A stretch of 64,000 nucleotides of DNA from Dyadobacter arcticus (GCF_011762185.1 NZ_JAASQJ010000001.1:558001-622000); one strand, 5' to 3'. Counted from the first letter of the stretch, positions 18,013-27,593 are shown. Notes: generated by a model not told the origin, from the sequence alone. Numbers and translations are program-made.

Positions 18013-19074
18013 TTACATTAGAATTGGCGCGAGGTCTTTTTCGTTTTCAGCCAGCCAGGCCGCTATTTCTTCCACAATCTGGCGGATGCCTATTTCGGGT
18101 GTCCAGCCTGTCAGGGCGGTGACTTTCGTGTTATCCGTAACGTAAAGACGAATATCTGCTGTGCGGTTTTCAGGAACAACTTTAATTGGAATGGTTTTGC
18201 CAGTTACTTCCTGACATACCTTAGTCAATTCCTGCAAAGATGCGCTGCTTTCCAATCCACCGCCTGCATTCAGGATTTCGCCATTTACCTTGTCCAGATT
18301 ATGCAATTGCCAATCGATCAGGCGGTAAAGGTCTGCAACATGCAACATATCACGGATCTGTTTCCCGGTTCCTCCATATCCAAAGTAACCCAGCTGCTGA
18401 TTAAAGTAATGTTTGGCGATCCACAGTACCATCACGCCCTGATCCACTTTACCCATTTGCCATGGACCTGTAATCACCCCGCAGCGATTGATAACTGTTT
18501 TCAGATTATAAAATTCATTGTATTCCTGAATAATCAGTTCAGATGCCAGCTTTGTTGTTCCATACAGGGAGCGGGCGCCATTCAGCGGGAAGTCTTCTGC
18601 AATTCCTTTGGATGAAACTCCGGCCACAGGCTGATCATCGGAAAGTGCGAACCTGGTTTCTTCCTCAACGAAATTTAAGGTTTCGATTGTTTTGATCGGA
18701 TAGACCCGGCTGGTAGAAAGAAATATAAATGCGGCTTTATGTTTCAGGGCATAATTAAGACAATTTACAGTACCTACGAGATTAGTATTGATCAGATAAT
18801 CGGGTGTCCCGTCCAGTCCAGCCAGTACCGATGGTTCTGCCGAAGCTTCGATTACAGTGTCAACCGCTGGTATAGAATCAAAATCTTCCTTATTTCTGAT
18901 ATCTCCGTGAACAAACTCTACACCATGCTTTTTCAGGCGGCTCAGGTTCAGTTCGGAACCACGGCGTTTAAGATTATCAAGTGCGTAAACATGATAATCA
19001 GGATAGTTTATTTTTAAAGATATAGCCAGAGAAGATCCTACGAAGCCAGCACCTCCGGTAATTAAAATTTTCAT
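18013..19074 (-). CDS. NAD-dependent epimerase, CDP-paratose 2-epimerase-like
   Basis: 353 residues from the ATG that puts the Rossmann motif (ITGGAGFVGS) at the extreme N terminus; the longer frame to 19128 adds 18 unlikely residues. The catalytic YxxxK is in SLYGTTKLASE. Blocks such as NLKRRGSELNLSRL, IEASAEPSVLAG, FLSTSRVYP and GPWQMGKVDQGV strongly resemble CDP-paratose/CDP-tyvelose 2-epimerases, which act in O-antigen sugar synthesis. No neighbouring CDP-sugar synthesis gene is seen, so the true nucleotide sugar is uncertain. Confidence 0.88.
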   Translation of the reverse strand: MKILITGGAGFVGSSLAISLKINYPDYHVYALDNLKRRGSELNLSRLKKHGVEFVHGDIRNKEDFDSIPAVDTVIEASAEPSVLAGLDGTPDYLINTNLVGTVNCLNYALKHKAAFIFLSTSRVYPIKTIETLNFVEEETRFALSDDQPVAGVSSKGIAEDFPLNGARSLYGTTKLASELIIQEYNEFYNLKTVINRCGVITGPWQMGKVDQGVMVLWIAKHYFNQQLGYFGYGGTGKQIRDMLHVADLYRLIDWQLHNLDKVNGEILNAGGGLESSASLQELTKVCQEVTGKTIPIKVVPENRTADIRLYVTDNTKVTALTGWTPEIGIRQIVEEIAAWLAENEKDLAPILM

Positions 19075-19316
19075 ATGTGGAGTTGAATGATCTGAGATGT
19101 GCGAATTAAAGAGAGCCAAAGTTATCACATTACCTATAACCGATAATAATGCTTGAAAAAATTATGACTAAATATGTATCCCGTTTGGTATGTAACCCCA
19201 AATAAAAAAAGATTTTCTCATTGAAGTATGTAACTCATGTTCACATCTTTAAATACATAACTTATATTGCAACAAATAGTTAGACTTTTTTCGTATTGAA
19301 ACAAAACCCAGCCTGC

Positions 19317-20045
19317 ATGCGCATTTTTACTACCGTCTTACTTTTCCTGACCATTACTGCCACACGCTCGTTTGCGCAGGTTGCCGAAAATAATATTGCC
19401 GCTGCAAGTGCCATAAATTATCCGTTATCATTATACAAAGAGGCAACGTCAATGTCTCAAAATCTCTACAACGGCAGGCAATACTATGTATATGACGCCC
19501 GCCAGGAAGAGTTTCAATTTTTCAATCAGCGTAAGTGGGTTAAGGGTGTTATCTATTACGACGGGCAACGGTTCGACAGCATTCCCATGCTTTATGATAT
19601 TTATAAGGATGAACTTGTCATCAAACATTTCAATGGGGATCATGTGCTGGTTCAGTCGGAAAAGGTTGATTATTTTCTTTTGAACAACCACCATTTCGCC
19701 AGATTTGAGTCCGGAACGGATATCAATGAGCAAATGCGCACCGGATTCTACGACATCTTGTATGATGGCAAAACCCGCACATTAATCCGCAGATTTAAAT
19801 CCCGGCAGGAAAAAATAGTCGATAAAAGAGTTATCGCCCTTTATCCGCAGAAAAATTTCTTCTACATCTATAATAATGAACGCTATCACTCTGTCAACAG
19901 CAAGAAAAGTGTTTTGGGCTTATTTCCCGAACAAAAAAAGGAACTACGAAAAGTCTTAAAGGACGAAAAAATCAAATTCCGCAAGAATAAGGAAGTCGCT
20001 ATTGCAAAAATTGTCGCCAAACACGACGAACTGGCCAAACCATGA
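19317..20045 (+). CDS. Exported protein of unknown function, first gene of a TonB/DUF4249 operon
   Basis: 242 residues from the ATG at 19317; the longer frame starts at a TTG seven codons upstream. A signal peptide (MRIFTTVLLFLTITATRSFAQ) precedes a beta-rich mid-section with many aromatic residues (NGRQYYVYDARQEEF, GVIYYDGQRFD) and a very basic lysine-rich helix at the C terminus (from about residue 205). It overlaps the TonB receptor gene by 4 bases (ATGA), so the two are translationally coupled. No catalytic motif is visible. A periplasmic accessory of the receptor is the simplest inference. Confidence 0.75.
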   Translation: MRIFTTVLLFLTITATRSFAQVAENNIAAASAINYPLSLYKEATSMSQNLYNGRQYYVYDARQEEFQFFNQRKWVKGVIYYDGQRFDSIPMLYDIYKDELVIKHFNGDHVLVQSEKVDYFLLNNHHFARFESGTDINEQMRTGFYDILYDGKTRTLIRRFKSRQEKIVDKRVIALYPQKNFFYIYNNERYHSVNSKKSVLGLFPEQKKELRKVLKDEKIKFRKNKEVAIAKIVAKHDELAKP

Positions 20046-22813
20046 GGAAACTTTTACCATTATTAATATTATTCTGCACAGTTTCTGCCGCTAATTTTTC
20101 CTTTGGACAAAATATAGCCGAGAAAAAAATTACAATGCGCCTTGATTCCGCGAGGTTCGGAGAGTTTGTGAAGCAGGTTGAATCGCAGACAGGATACTAT
20201 TTTTATTACGACGCCAACCGCTTCGACAGCCTAACGCTGGATCTAAATGTTAAAGACCTGACCATTAAAGAAGCATTAGATCAGGTTTTTAAGGGTTCGG
20301 ATTTCGAATATTCTATTGATTCCCAGAAAAGAGTTTACATTACCGAAGGCCAAAGAATCATTACACAGCTTACCCGAGGCCTTTTCGAGCCCGATAGGGC
20401 AAGTGATAATGACACCGTCGCATATGCTGGTCCTGAAAATGATGTGAAGGAGAAGCTGCTTTCCACTGCCGAAAGCAAAGTGCACGACCTTGGTATCCGA
20501 AAACACAGGATCACTCCCGGCAACTCAACAGTAACCGGGTACGTTCGCAACGCTACCACTGGTGAGCCAGTTATTGGGGCTGCGGTCTTCATTGCCCAGC
20601 CTTCCATTGGTGTTACGACGGATGCGCTTGGCTTTTATTCCCTTACAATTCCGCGTGGCAAGCAAATATTAAGGATCAAGAGCACGGGAATGCGTGAAAC
20701 CCAGCGTCAGGTGGTACTTTATTCTGATGGCAAGCTTGATGTGGAAATGCGCGAAAGTGTGATCGCCCTGAAAGAGGTATCTGTGAAGGCAGGTATGGAT
20801 AAAAATGTGGTTGGGACGCAGATGGGAACGGTAAAACTGACTATCAAAAACCTGAAGCAAGTTCCGACCGTTTTTGGGGAGACTGACTTGCTTCGCACCA
20901 TTCTTACCCTGCCTGGGATTAAATCGGTTGGTGAAAACAGCACCGGTCTTAATGTGCGTGGGGGTTCAACAGACCAAAACCTGATCCTTTACAATGATGC
21001 CGTTATTTACAATCCGTCCCACCTTTTCGGCTTTTTCTCCGCATTTAACCCCGATGTTTTGAAGGACGTCGAACTGTATAAAAGCACAATTCCGTCCAAG
21101 TTTGGCGGCAGGTTATCTTCAGTGCTGGATATAAACAGCCGCGATGGTAACAAGAAAAAATTTGTTGCGTCAGGCGGTATTGGTCTGGTAACAGGCAGGT
21201 TAACCCTTGAAGGACCTATCATTAAAGATAAAACGTCATTCCTTTTGGGAGGCCGCTCTACTTATTCCAACTGGGTGATCAAGGCTTTGGATAATGAAAA
21301 TTATAACAAAAGCTCAGCGTCCTTTTATGACATTAATCTTCATGTAAGTCATGAAATCAATGAAAAGAACAGCTTATTCCTGACAGGCTATGTGAGCAGT
21401 GACCGTTTCCGGCTGTATGGAGATACATTATATTCCTATCAGAACCAATTGGGCTCACTCAAATGGAAGCATACGTTTAACAGCCGGTTGTATGGTGTTT
21501 TGACTGCTTCGCACAGTAAATATCAATATGCGATGGGTGCAGCGGGCCTTCCGCTCAATTCGTTCGATCTGAAGTTTGACATTAACCAGTCGAACTTCAA
21601 AGCTGACCTCAGTTATTCCCTGGATCCGCGTCATACCCTTGAATTTGGTGGCAGCACCATTTATTACAAACTACATCCCGGATCATTTCAGCCTAAGGGT
21701 GCCGAATCCCTAATTGTGCCTGATGTGCTAGAAGCTGAACAGGCAACAGAAAGTGCTTTCTATTTGGAAGATAAGTTTGAAGTCAATTCAAAATTATCGA
21801 TTTCGGCGGGCATTCGTTATTCGTATTTTCAATATCTCGGTCCCAAAACCATCAACACTTATGTTCCAGGATTTCCAATCGACTATATCTACCAGGAAGG
21901 TGTAAAGGAATACCAATCCGGAAAGAAAATCAAGTCCTATGGCGGTCCCGAATATCGGGCATCAGTTCGCTATAGCGCTTTCGATAACCTGTCTATCAAG
22001 CTCAGCTACAATACATTAAGGCAATATATTCACTTGCTGACCAATACCATGACCGTTTCGCCAACAGATATCTGGAAACTGAGCGATCCTTATGTCAAAC
22101 CACAGATAGGCGACCAGATCTCACTTGGATTTTACCGAAATTTCAGGGGCAACAAAATTGAAATGTCATTGGAAGGTTATTACAAAAACATCAAAAACTT
22201 CCTGGATTACAAAGGAGGGGATTCGCTGATCATGAACCATAACATTGAAGCCGCGGTGCTGAATACCAAAGCCAAGGCGTATGGGGTGGAATTTATGATC
22301 AAAAAAATGACTGGAAAGCTTAACGGCTGGCTGGGTTATACTTATTCCAGGACATTGCTGCGGGCCATTGACCGCGAATCGCCGGATGCGCCGAACAATG
22401 GCAACTATTATCCGAGCAACTATGATAAGCCCCACGACTTTACATTGATATCCAATTACAGGTTCTCACACCGGTTCAGCCTGTCGTTCAATTTCACATA
22501 CAGTACCGGGCGACCCTACACACCACCGATCGGGAAATATTTAATCGACGGAGCACAGCGCGTTTATTATGCCGACCGAAATCAGTTCCGCATTCCCAAT
22601 TACTACCGAACGGATCTGGCGATGAACATTGAGGGCAATCACAAGATCAAAAAGCTCGCGCACAGTTCGTGGACGTTGGCAGTCTATAATTTATTGGGCA
22701 GGAAAAACCCTTCATCGGTTTATTTCCAAACAGTTGCAGGAAAAGTGAGTGGTTATCAACTCTCAATTTTCGGTCAGCCAATACCTACAATCACTTATAA
22801 TTTCAGGTTTTAA
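20042..22813 (+). CDS. TonB-dependent receptor with STN and carboxypeptidase-like N-terminal domains
   Basis: 923 residues. After the signal peptide come an STN (secretin/TonB short N-terminal) domain at about residues 30–105, a linker, a CarboxypepD_reg-like domain at about 160–240 (VTGYVRNATTGEPVIGAAVF), the plug (LPGIKSVGENSTGLNVRGGS), and the 22-strand barrel ending in ITYNFRF. STN domains usually signal to an inner-membrane anti-sigma factor of the FecR type, but no FecR or ECF sigma gene lies in the window. The downstream gene begins 13 bases after the stop. The ligand is unknown. Confidence 0.93.
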   Translation: MRKLLPLLILFCTVSAANFSFGQNIAEKKITMRLDSARFGEFVKQVESQTGYYFYYDANRFDSLTLDLNVKDLTIKEALDQVFKGSDFEYSIDSQKRVYITEGQRIITQLTRGLFEPDRASDNDTVAYAGPENDVKEKLLSTAESKVHDLGIRKHRITPGNSTVTGYVRNATTGEPVIGAAVFIAQPSIGVTTDALGFYSLTIPRGKQILRIKSTGMRETQRQVVLYSDGKLDVEMRESVIALKEVSVKAGMDKNVVGTQMGTVKLTIKNLKQVPTVFGETDLLRTILTLPGIKSVGENSTGLNVRGGSTDQNLILYNDAVIYNPSHLFGFFSAFNPDVLKDVELYKSTIPSKFGGRLSSVLDINSRDGNKKKFVASGGIGLVTGRLTLEGPIIKDKTSFLLGGRSTYSNWVIKALDNENYNKSSASFYDINLHVSHEINEKNSLFLTGYVSSDRFRLYGDTLYSYQNQLGSLKWKHTFNSRLYGVLTASHSKYQYAMGAAGLPLNSFDLKFDINQSNFKADLSYSLDPRHTLEFGGSTIYYKLHPGSFQPKGAESLIVPDVLEAEQATESAFYLEDKFEVNSKLSISAGIRYSYFQYLGPKTINTYVPGFPIDYIYQEGVKEYQSGKKIKSYGGPEYRASVRYSAFDNLSIKLSYNTLRQYIHLLTNTMTVSPTDIWKLSDPYVKPQIGDQISLGFYRNFRGNKIEMSLEGYYKNIKNFLDYKGGDSLIMNHNIEAAVLNTKAKAYGVEFMIKKMTGKLNGWLGYTYSRTLLRAIDRESPDAPNNGNYYPSNYDKPHDFTLISNYRFSHRFSLSFNFTYSTGRPYTPPIGKYLIDGAQRVYYADRNQFRIPNYYRTDLAMNIEGNHKIKKLAHSSWTLAVYNLLGRKNPSSVYFQTVAGKVSGYQLSIFGQPIPTITYNFRF

Positions 22814-22826
22814 TAGATATAAGAGA

Positions 22827-23954
22827 ATGAGATATAGCCTTTTGAAGCTTGGTTTCTTCGCGCTGCTGCTTTTGTTGGAAAGTTGTATTGAGCCATTTTC
22901 ACCACCCGAGGTCAATTCAGATCAGAATTACCTGGTGGTCGACGGCTTTTTGAATGTACAGGATACAACCACAATTTCGCTGCGTAGGACCCAGAATGTT
23001 AACGAAGAATCGACATTTACAATCGAAACAGGAGCATCCCTGTCTGTGGTGGGAGAGTCTGGTGAAACCTTTCTTTTCAACGAATCGGGCCCCGGGAGAT
23101 ACATTCTGGAACCACAGCAGTACAATACGGCCAGCAAATACCGGCTCAGGATCAAAACAAGAAATGGCAGTGAGTACTTGTCCGATTATGTTGCTATTAC
23201 AGTTACTCCGCCCATTGACAGCGTTACTTCAAAATTCGATAGCTCTCGGGATGCGATGGTTTTTTCTATCAATACCCATGACGCCCAGAATAAGACACAA
23301 TTTTACAGATGGAAATTTGAAGAAACCTGGGAATATCGGTCTGCCTATTATTCTTCAATTGAAGTAGCCGATAACAACATCATCCTGCGGAAAAATGACA
23401 TCAATCTGTGCTGGGGTAATGCGCTTTCGGGTAGCATTCTGTTGGGCAGCACAATAAAGCTCAGCAGCGCGATAATCAAAGACCTCCCGCTATTTCGCGT
23501 ACCGGTTTCGACCAATAAGCTTTTTATCAAATACAGCGTTCTCGTGAGGCAATATGGCTTGTCACGCGAGGCATTTGAGTATTGGACTGATCTTTCCAAA
23601 ACCACACAGGGAACAGGAAGCCTTTTCGATCCGCAACCATCACAAGTAACCGGGAATATTCGAAGTGTGACGGATTCAGATGATTTGGTTTTTGGTTATT
23701 TCAGCGCTTCAACCGAAGAAAGGAAAAGGCTGACCATTGTTCCGAAGCTTGGAAATTACGCAAGATGTACGCCTCCGGATACTTTTGATATTGTTTGTAA
23801 CCCGTTAAGCGACAGGCAATGTGCGCTGGAAACATCAGCCCTGCTCATTACGATCGCCGGGCCACCTCTTGGTGAATATATTCTTGGTGCTCCGGCGAGT
23901 TGTGTAGACTGTCGATTGGAGGGAGGAACGACGGTCAAACCATCGTTCTGGTAA
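22827..23954 (+). CDS. DUF4249-type lipoprotein (copy A)
   Basis: 375 residues from the ATG at 22827. The N terminus is a type-II signal (LGFFALLLLLESC) whose lipobox cysteine is followed by IEPFSPPEVN, the family hallmark. The mature part is beta-rich. About six cysteines are shared with copy B, five of them clustered near the C terminus (for example APASCVDCRLEGGTT). DUF4249 proteins are found only beside TonB receptors of this kind in Bacteroidota as far as I know, and have no defined function. Copy B follows after 25 bases and is clearly a tandem duplicate. Confidence 0.88.
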   Translation: MRYSLLKLGFFALLLLLESCIEPFSPPEVNSDQNYLVVDGFLNVQDTTTISLRRTQNVNEESTFTIETGASLSVVGESGETFLFNESGPGRYILEPQQYNTASKYRLRIKTRNGSEYLSDYVAITVTPPIDSVTSKFDSSRDAMVFSINTHDAQNKTQFYRWKFEETWEYRSAYYSSIEVADNNIILRKNDINLCWGNALSGSILLGSTIKLSSAIIKDLPLFRVPVSTNKLFIKYSVLVRQYGLSREAFEYWTDLSKTTQGTGSLFDPQPSQVTGNIRSVTDSDDLVFGYFSASTEERKRLTIVPKLGNYARCTPPDTFDIVCNPLSDRQCALETSALLITIAGPPLGEYILGAPASCVDCRLEGGTTVKPSFW

Positions 23955-23979
23955 CTGATAACATAACGAATCATAAAAA

Positions 23980-25113
23980 TTGAAGATCAGGGCAAGTATA
24001 CCAATTACAATACTGGGTATCTCATTTGCTGTGATGTACAGTTGTATTGAGCCCTTTTCGCCGCCCGAGGTTAACTCTATCGAGAACCATTTGGTAGTCG
24101 ACGGTTTTTTGAATATCGGCAAGGATACCAGCAGGATTGAACTGCGGAGGACCCAAAATGTTAATCAGAATGCCAGCCCTACCAATGAGATTGGGGCAAC
24201 TTTGACTGTGGAAGCGGAAAGTGGGGAGTCTTATAACTTTTCAGAGGCAGGTAACGGCCTATACCTCCTACCACCGCAGCAATTCAATTTATCGGGCAAA
24301 TACCGGCTGAAAATTGAAACCCAGGATGGGCAGGAATATCTTTCAGAGTATGTTACTGTTAGCATTACACCGGCGATTGATAGCGTAACCTATAAGTTGG
24401 ATTCAAGGCAAAATGCAATGACATTTTTGATCAATACCCATGATGACCAGAACCATACACAGTTTTACCGTTGGAAATTTGATGAAGTCTGGGAGTATCG
24501 TTCTTCCTATTTTACCAGTCTGGAAATTGTTGAAGGCGAAATTAAAGTGAGGGATGAAAATATTTATCGTTGCTGGGGAAGGCAAAATTCGGGAAGTATT
24601 CTATTGGGTAGCACTGTCAAATTAAGCAGCGATGTGATCAAAAATCTTCCTTTAAACATTGTTCCCATCAGTTCAAATAAACTTTTTATAAAATACAGCA
24701 TTGTGATCAAGCAATACGGCTTATCAAAACAGGCGTTCGAATATTGGACCAGCCTGGCCAAGACGACACAGAGTACGGGCAGCCTTTTCGATCCACTTCC
24801 GTCGCAGGTAACAGGTAATATTCTCAATACAAAAAACAATAAGGAGCTGGTTTTTGGGTATTTCAGCGCGTCTACCGAGGAATCACAAAGAATTACCATC
24901 ACCCCGAATCTCGGAGCATATCCGCGGTGCATCAATCCGGACACGCTTCCGATCGCTTGTGTGCCCGGAGAAGAATGTGCTAAAATTACCTCTTCGTTGC
25001 TTTTAAATTATTGGGGATTAAGAGCGGATTCCGTGCTGGTCGCGCCAGCCGAATGTTCGGATTGCAGGACGCAGGGCGGGACAACGGAGAAGCCATCGTT
25101 TTGGGGGGATTAA
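23980..25113 (+). CDS. DUF4249-type lipoprotein (copy B)
   Basis: 377 residues beginning at TTG. No upstream ATG exists, and the first in-frame ATG (in the AVMYSC segment) would destroy the type-II signal peptide, so TTG is the real start. The lipobox is FAVMYSC followed by IEPFSPPEVN, as in copy A. Long identical stretches (TQFYRWKF, SGSILLGST, GSLFDP) and matching cysteine spacing show recent tandem duplication. The C terminus adds GD. The next gene begins 32 bases downstream. Confidence 0.86.
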   Translation: MKIRASIPITILGISFAVMYSCIEPFSPPEVNSIENHLVVDGFLNIGKDTSRIELRRTQNVNQNASPTNEIGATLTVEAESGESYNFSEAGNGLYLLPPQQFNLSGKYRLKIETQDGQEYLSEYVTVSITPAIDSVTYKLDSRQNAMTFLINTHDDQNHTQFYRWKFDEVWEYRSSYFTSLEIVEGEIKVRDENIYRCWGRQNSGSILLGSTVKLSSDVIKNLPLNIVPISSNKLFIKYSIVIKQYGLSKQAFEYWTSLAKTTQSTGSLFDPLPSQVTGNILNTKNNKELVFGYFSASTEESQRITITPNLGAYPRCINPDTLPIACVPGEECAKITSSLLLNYWGLRADSVLVAPAECSDCRTQGGTTEKPSFWGD

Positions 25114-25145
25114 GATGTTGGAGTTTGAGGTAAATAGGCAGTTTC

Positions 25146-27566
25146 ATGATCAGTGCATATAAAATGACAGCTAAGACTTTTACTTATTTCTGTTTATTGC
25201 TAATCCTTTCACTCAGGGTCGCAGCTCAGGAAGATCCCATGGTAACTTCTATCAAACAAAGGTTTGGCCTCTATGCTGAGAGGGCTGTTCAGGAAAAGAT
25301 GTATCTGCATTTGGACAGGCCATTTTATTTGGTTGGGGAAACCGTCTGGTTCAAGGCCTACAATCTCAACGGCGCAACCCACCAGTTTCTGGATTTGAGC
25401 AAAGTGGCATATCTGGAAGTGCTGGATAGTGAAAACAATGCATTGGCCCAAACCAAATTTTCAATGGCCGATGGCAAAGGCAACGGATCACTTTTGATAC
25501 CGTCTACCATCGTAAGTGGCAAGTACAAAGTACGGTGTTACACCAACTGGATGAAGAATTTCAGCGCCGACCAGTTTTTTGAAACCGCAATTACCGTCGT
25601 AAATCCATTCATTCGCTTTGAACCGGACAGGACTGCGAAGGGTGAGGCGCAATACGATGTACAGTTTTTCCCGGAAGGCGGACGCCTGGTAAAAGGCATT
25701 GAAAGTAAAGTCGCGTTTCGTGCGGTAGCTGTGGACGGTAAAGGAATCCGTTTCAATGGGGCATTGGTGAACCAACAAAATGATACCATCCAAAAATTCT
25801 CACCTGCGCTCAATGGTATTGGCTATTTTATGTTTACGCCAAAGGAAGGAGATACTTATAAAGCATTTGTGAACAACAGCAAGGGGAAGAGTTACGAATA
25901 TCCTCTGCCCAATGTGGAGGAGCAGGGTTACGTGATGCAGGTGAGAGATTCTACTGCCAATCTGATCAAGGTAACCGTCATGGCGCGCGTGACTAGTGAA
26001 GAGCCGATCGCTTTGTATATGCTCAGCCACACCAGGCAAGCGAATGTAATGGTTGAAAAAAAGTTTCTGAATAGAAATAGGGCTGTTTTCTTGTTGGATA
26101 GAAATAAGCTGGGCGAAGGCATTTCGCACATTACCATTTTCAATGAGAAGGTTAAGCCCGTCAGCGAACGCTTGTATTTCAAACGCCCCGTTAAAAGCCT
26201 CGCCATTGAAGCCAAGCTGGGGAACAAGTTTGTGAACCGGGAAAAAATGACATTGGAACTGACCACAGCTGGAGCCGCATCCTCAGAAGATATGACAAAC
26301 CTCTCAGTAGCGATTTACCTTGACGATTCTATAAGAACACCGGTTCAACAGGATATTTCAAGCTACTTATGGCTTACCTCAGACCTGAAAGGCAACATTG
26401 AAAACCCCGAGTATTATTTCAGCAATGTGACGAAAGATACCGATCAGCTGCTTGATAATTTGATGCTGACCCATGGATGGAGAAGGTTGAAATGGGACAA
26501 TGTTTGGTCAAATCAAACGATTGCTTTTGAAAATTTTCCGGAGTATGACGGCCATTTTATCACTGGTAAAATGGTTAATAAATCTGATGGAAGCCCAGCA
26601 AAAGGCGTTGACGCATTTTTGGCCGCGCTGGATGTTCCTGCCCGGCTCTACGTAGCACAAAGCGACCCAAAAGGTAAAGTGGTGTTTGAGGTCAGGAAAT
26701 TTACAGGCCTCAAGGAAATTACCCTGCAAACTAACCTTGCCGAAGATTCGACTCATCGGCTCGAGATTGCAAGTCCTTTTTCAAAACAATTTTCAACCAC
26801 CGCATTGCCCACATTCTTTTTTGACAAAACGCTTGAAAATCAGCTGCTAACCCGTGCCATCAATATGCAGACGGGTAATGTTTTTCTGCCAAGAATTTAT
26901 ACGGAAAAAAAGGTAACATTGGCTGATTCGCTCGCCTTTTTTGGGTTACCTGATGAGAAGTATTTTCTTGATGATTTTACCAGGTTCCCGACTATGGAGG
27001 AAGTTTTGCGGGAATATGTAAAAGGCGTTCTGGTCAGAAAAAGGCAGAAAGAATTTCATTTCCGAATGATTGATAAGCTCCTCCCCAACACATTCTATTC
27101 CACCGATCCGCTGATATTGTTGGATGGTATCCCTGTTTTTGATACAGACAAAATCATGGAATTCGACCCTTTGAAGATTAAAAAGATCGAAACATTAAGT
27201 TCAAGGTATTTTCTGGGTCCTATGACTTTCACTGGAATAGTTAGCTTTTCAACCTATCTCAGCGACCTGGCCGGATTTGAACTTGATCCCAAAGTAATGG
27301 TTATGCCTTACGAGGGAGTCCAGGCGCAGAGAGAATTTTACGCACCCAAATATGACGGCGGAAAAGCGACAAGCCGCATTCCCGATTTTCGCAATTTGCT
27401 GCATTGGGCCCCAAATGTCACGACTGATAAAAATGGGAAAGCAGTAGTAGACTTTTACGCTTCCGACCAGACCGGGCAATATCAGGTTGTCATCCAGGGA
27501 ATTACGCCTTCCGGTGTGGCAGGTACCAAAACTCTGAGCTTTGAGGTAGTCAAAAGGAATTTCTGA
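25146..27566 (+). CDS. Large exported MG2 (alpha-2-macroglobulin-like) domain protein with plug-like segment
   Basis: 806 residues with a signal peptide ending LSLRVAAQ. Residues about 45–145 are an MG2-type macroglobulin domain (YLHLDRPFYLVGETVWFKAY, then SGKYKVRCYTNW). Further macroglobulin-like sandwiches follow. Around residues 650–705 a segment resembles the plug of TonB receptors (PLILLDGIPVFD … GIVSFST) although no barrel follows. The end (APNVTTDKNGKAVVDFYASD) resembles the domain before the thioester in macroglobulins, but no thioester CxEQ is present. It is the last gene of the operon, convergent with the Lrp gene. Function unknown. Confidence 0.85.
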   Translation: MISAYKMTAKTFTYFCLLLILSLRVAAQEDPMVTSIKQRFGLYAERAVQEKMYLHLDRPFYLVGETVWFKAYNLNGATHQFLDLSKVAYLEVLDSENNALAQTKFSMADGKGNGSLLIPSTIVSGKYKVRCYTNWMKNFSADQFFETAITVVNPFIRFEPDRTAKGEAQYDVQFFPEGGRLVKGIESKVAFRAVAVDGKGIRFNGALVNQQNDTIQKFSPALNGIGYFMFTPKEGDTYKAFVNNSKGKSYEYPLPNVEEQGYVMQVRDSTANLIKVTVMARVTSEEPIALYMLSHTRQANVMVEKKFLNRNRAVFLLDRNKLGEGISHITIFNEKVKPVSERLYFKRPVKSLAIEAKLGNKFVNREKMTLELTTAGAASSEDMTNLSVAIYLDDSIRTPVQQDISSYLWLTSDLKGNIENPEYYFSNVTKDTDQLLDNLMLTHGWRRLKWDNVWSNQTIAFENFPEYDGHFITGKMVNKSDGSPAKGVDAFLAALDVPARLYVAQSDPKGKVVFEVRKFTGLKEITLQTNLAEDSTHRLEIASPFSKQFSTTALPTFFFDKTLENQLLTRAINMQTGNVFLPRIYTEKKVTLADSLAFFGLPDEKYFLDDFTRFPTMEEVLREYVKGVLVRKRQKEFHFRMIDKLLPNTFYSTDPLILLDGIPVFDTDKIMEFDPLKIKKIETLSSRYFLGPMTFTGIVSFSTYLSDLAGFELDPKVMVMPYEGVQAQREFYAPKYDGGKATSRIPDFRNLLHWAPNVTTDKNGKAVVDFYASDQTGQYQVVIQGITPSGVAGTKTLSFEVVKRNF

Positions 27567-27575
27567 ACCCGCATT

Positions 27576-27591
27576 GCCTTCATTGGAAGGC
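27576..27591. terminator. Short hairpin between convergent MG2 and Lrp genes
   Basis: GCCTTC-ATTG-GAAGGC is a perfect 6-bp stem 9 bases after the MG2 gene stop and just beyond the Lrp gene stop. There is no clear T-run, so a bidirectional weak terminator is only a suggestion. Confidence 0.35.
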
Positions 27592-27593
27592 GA

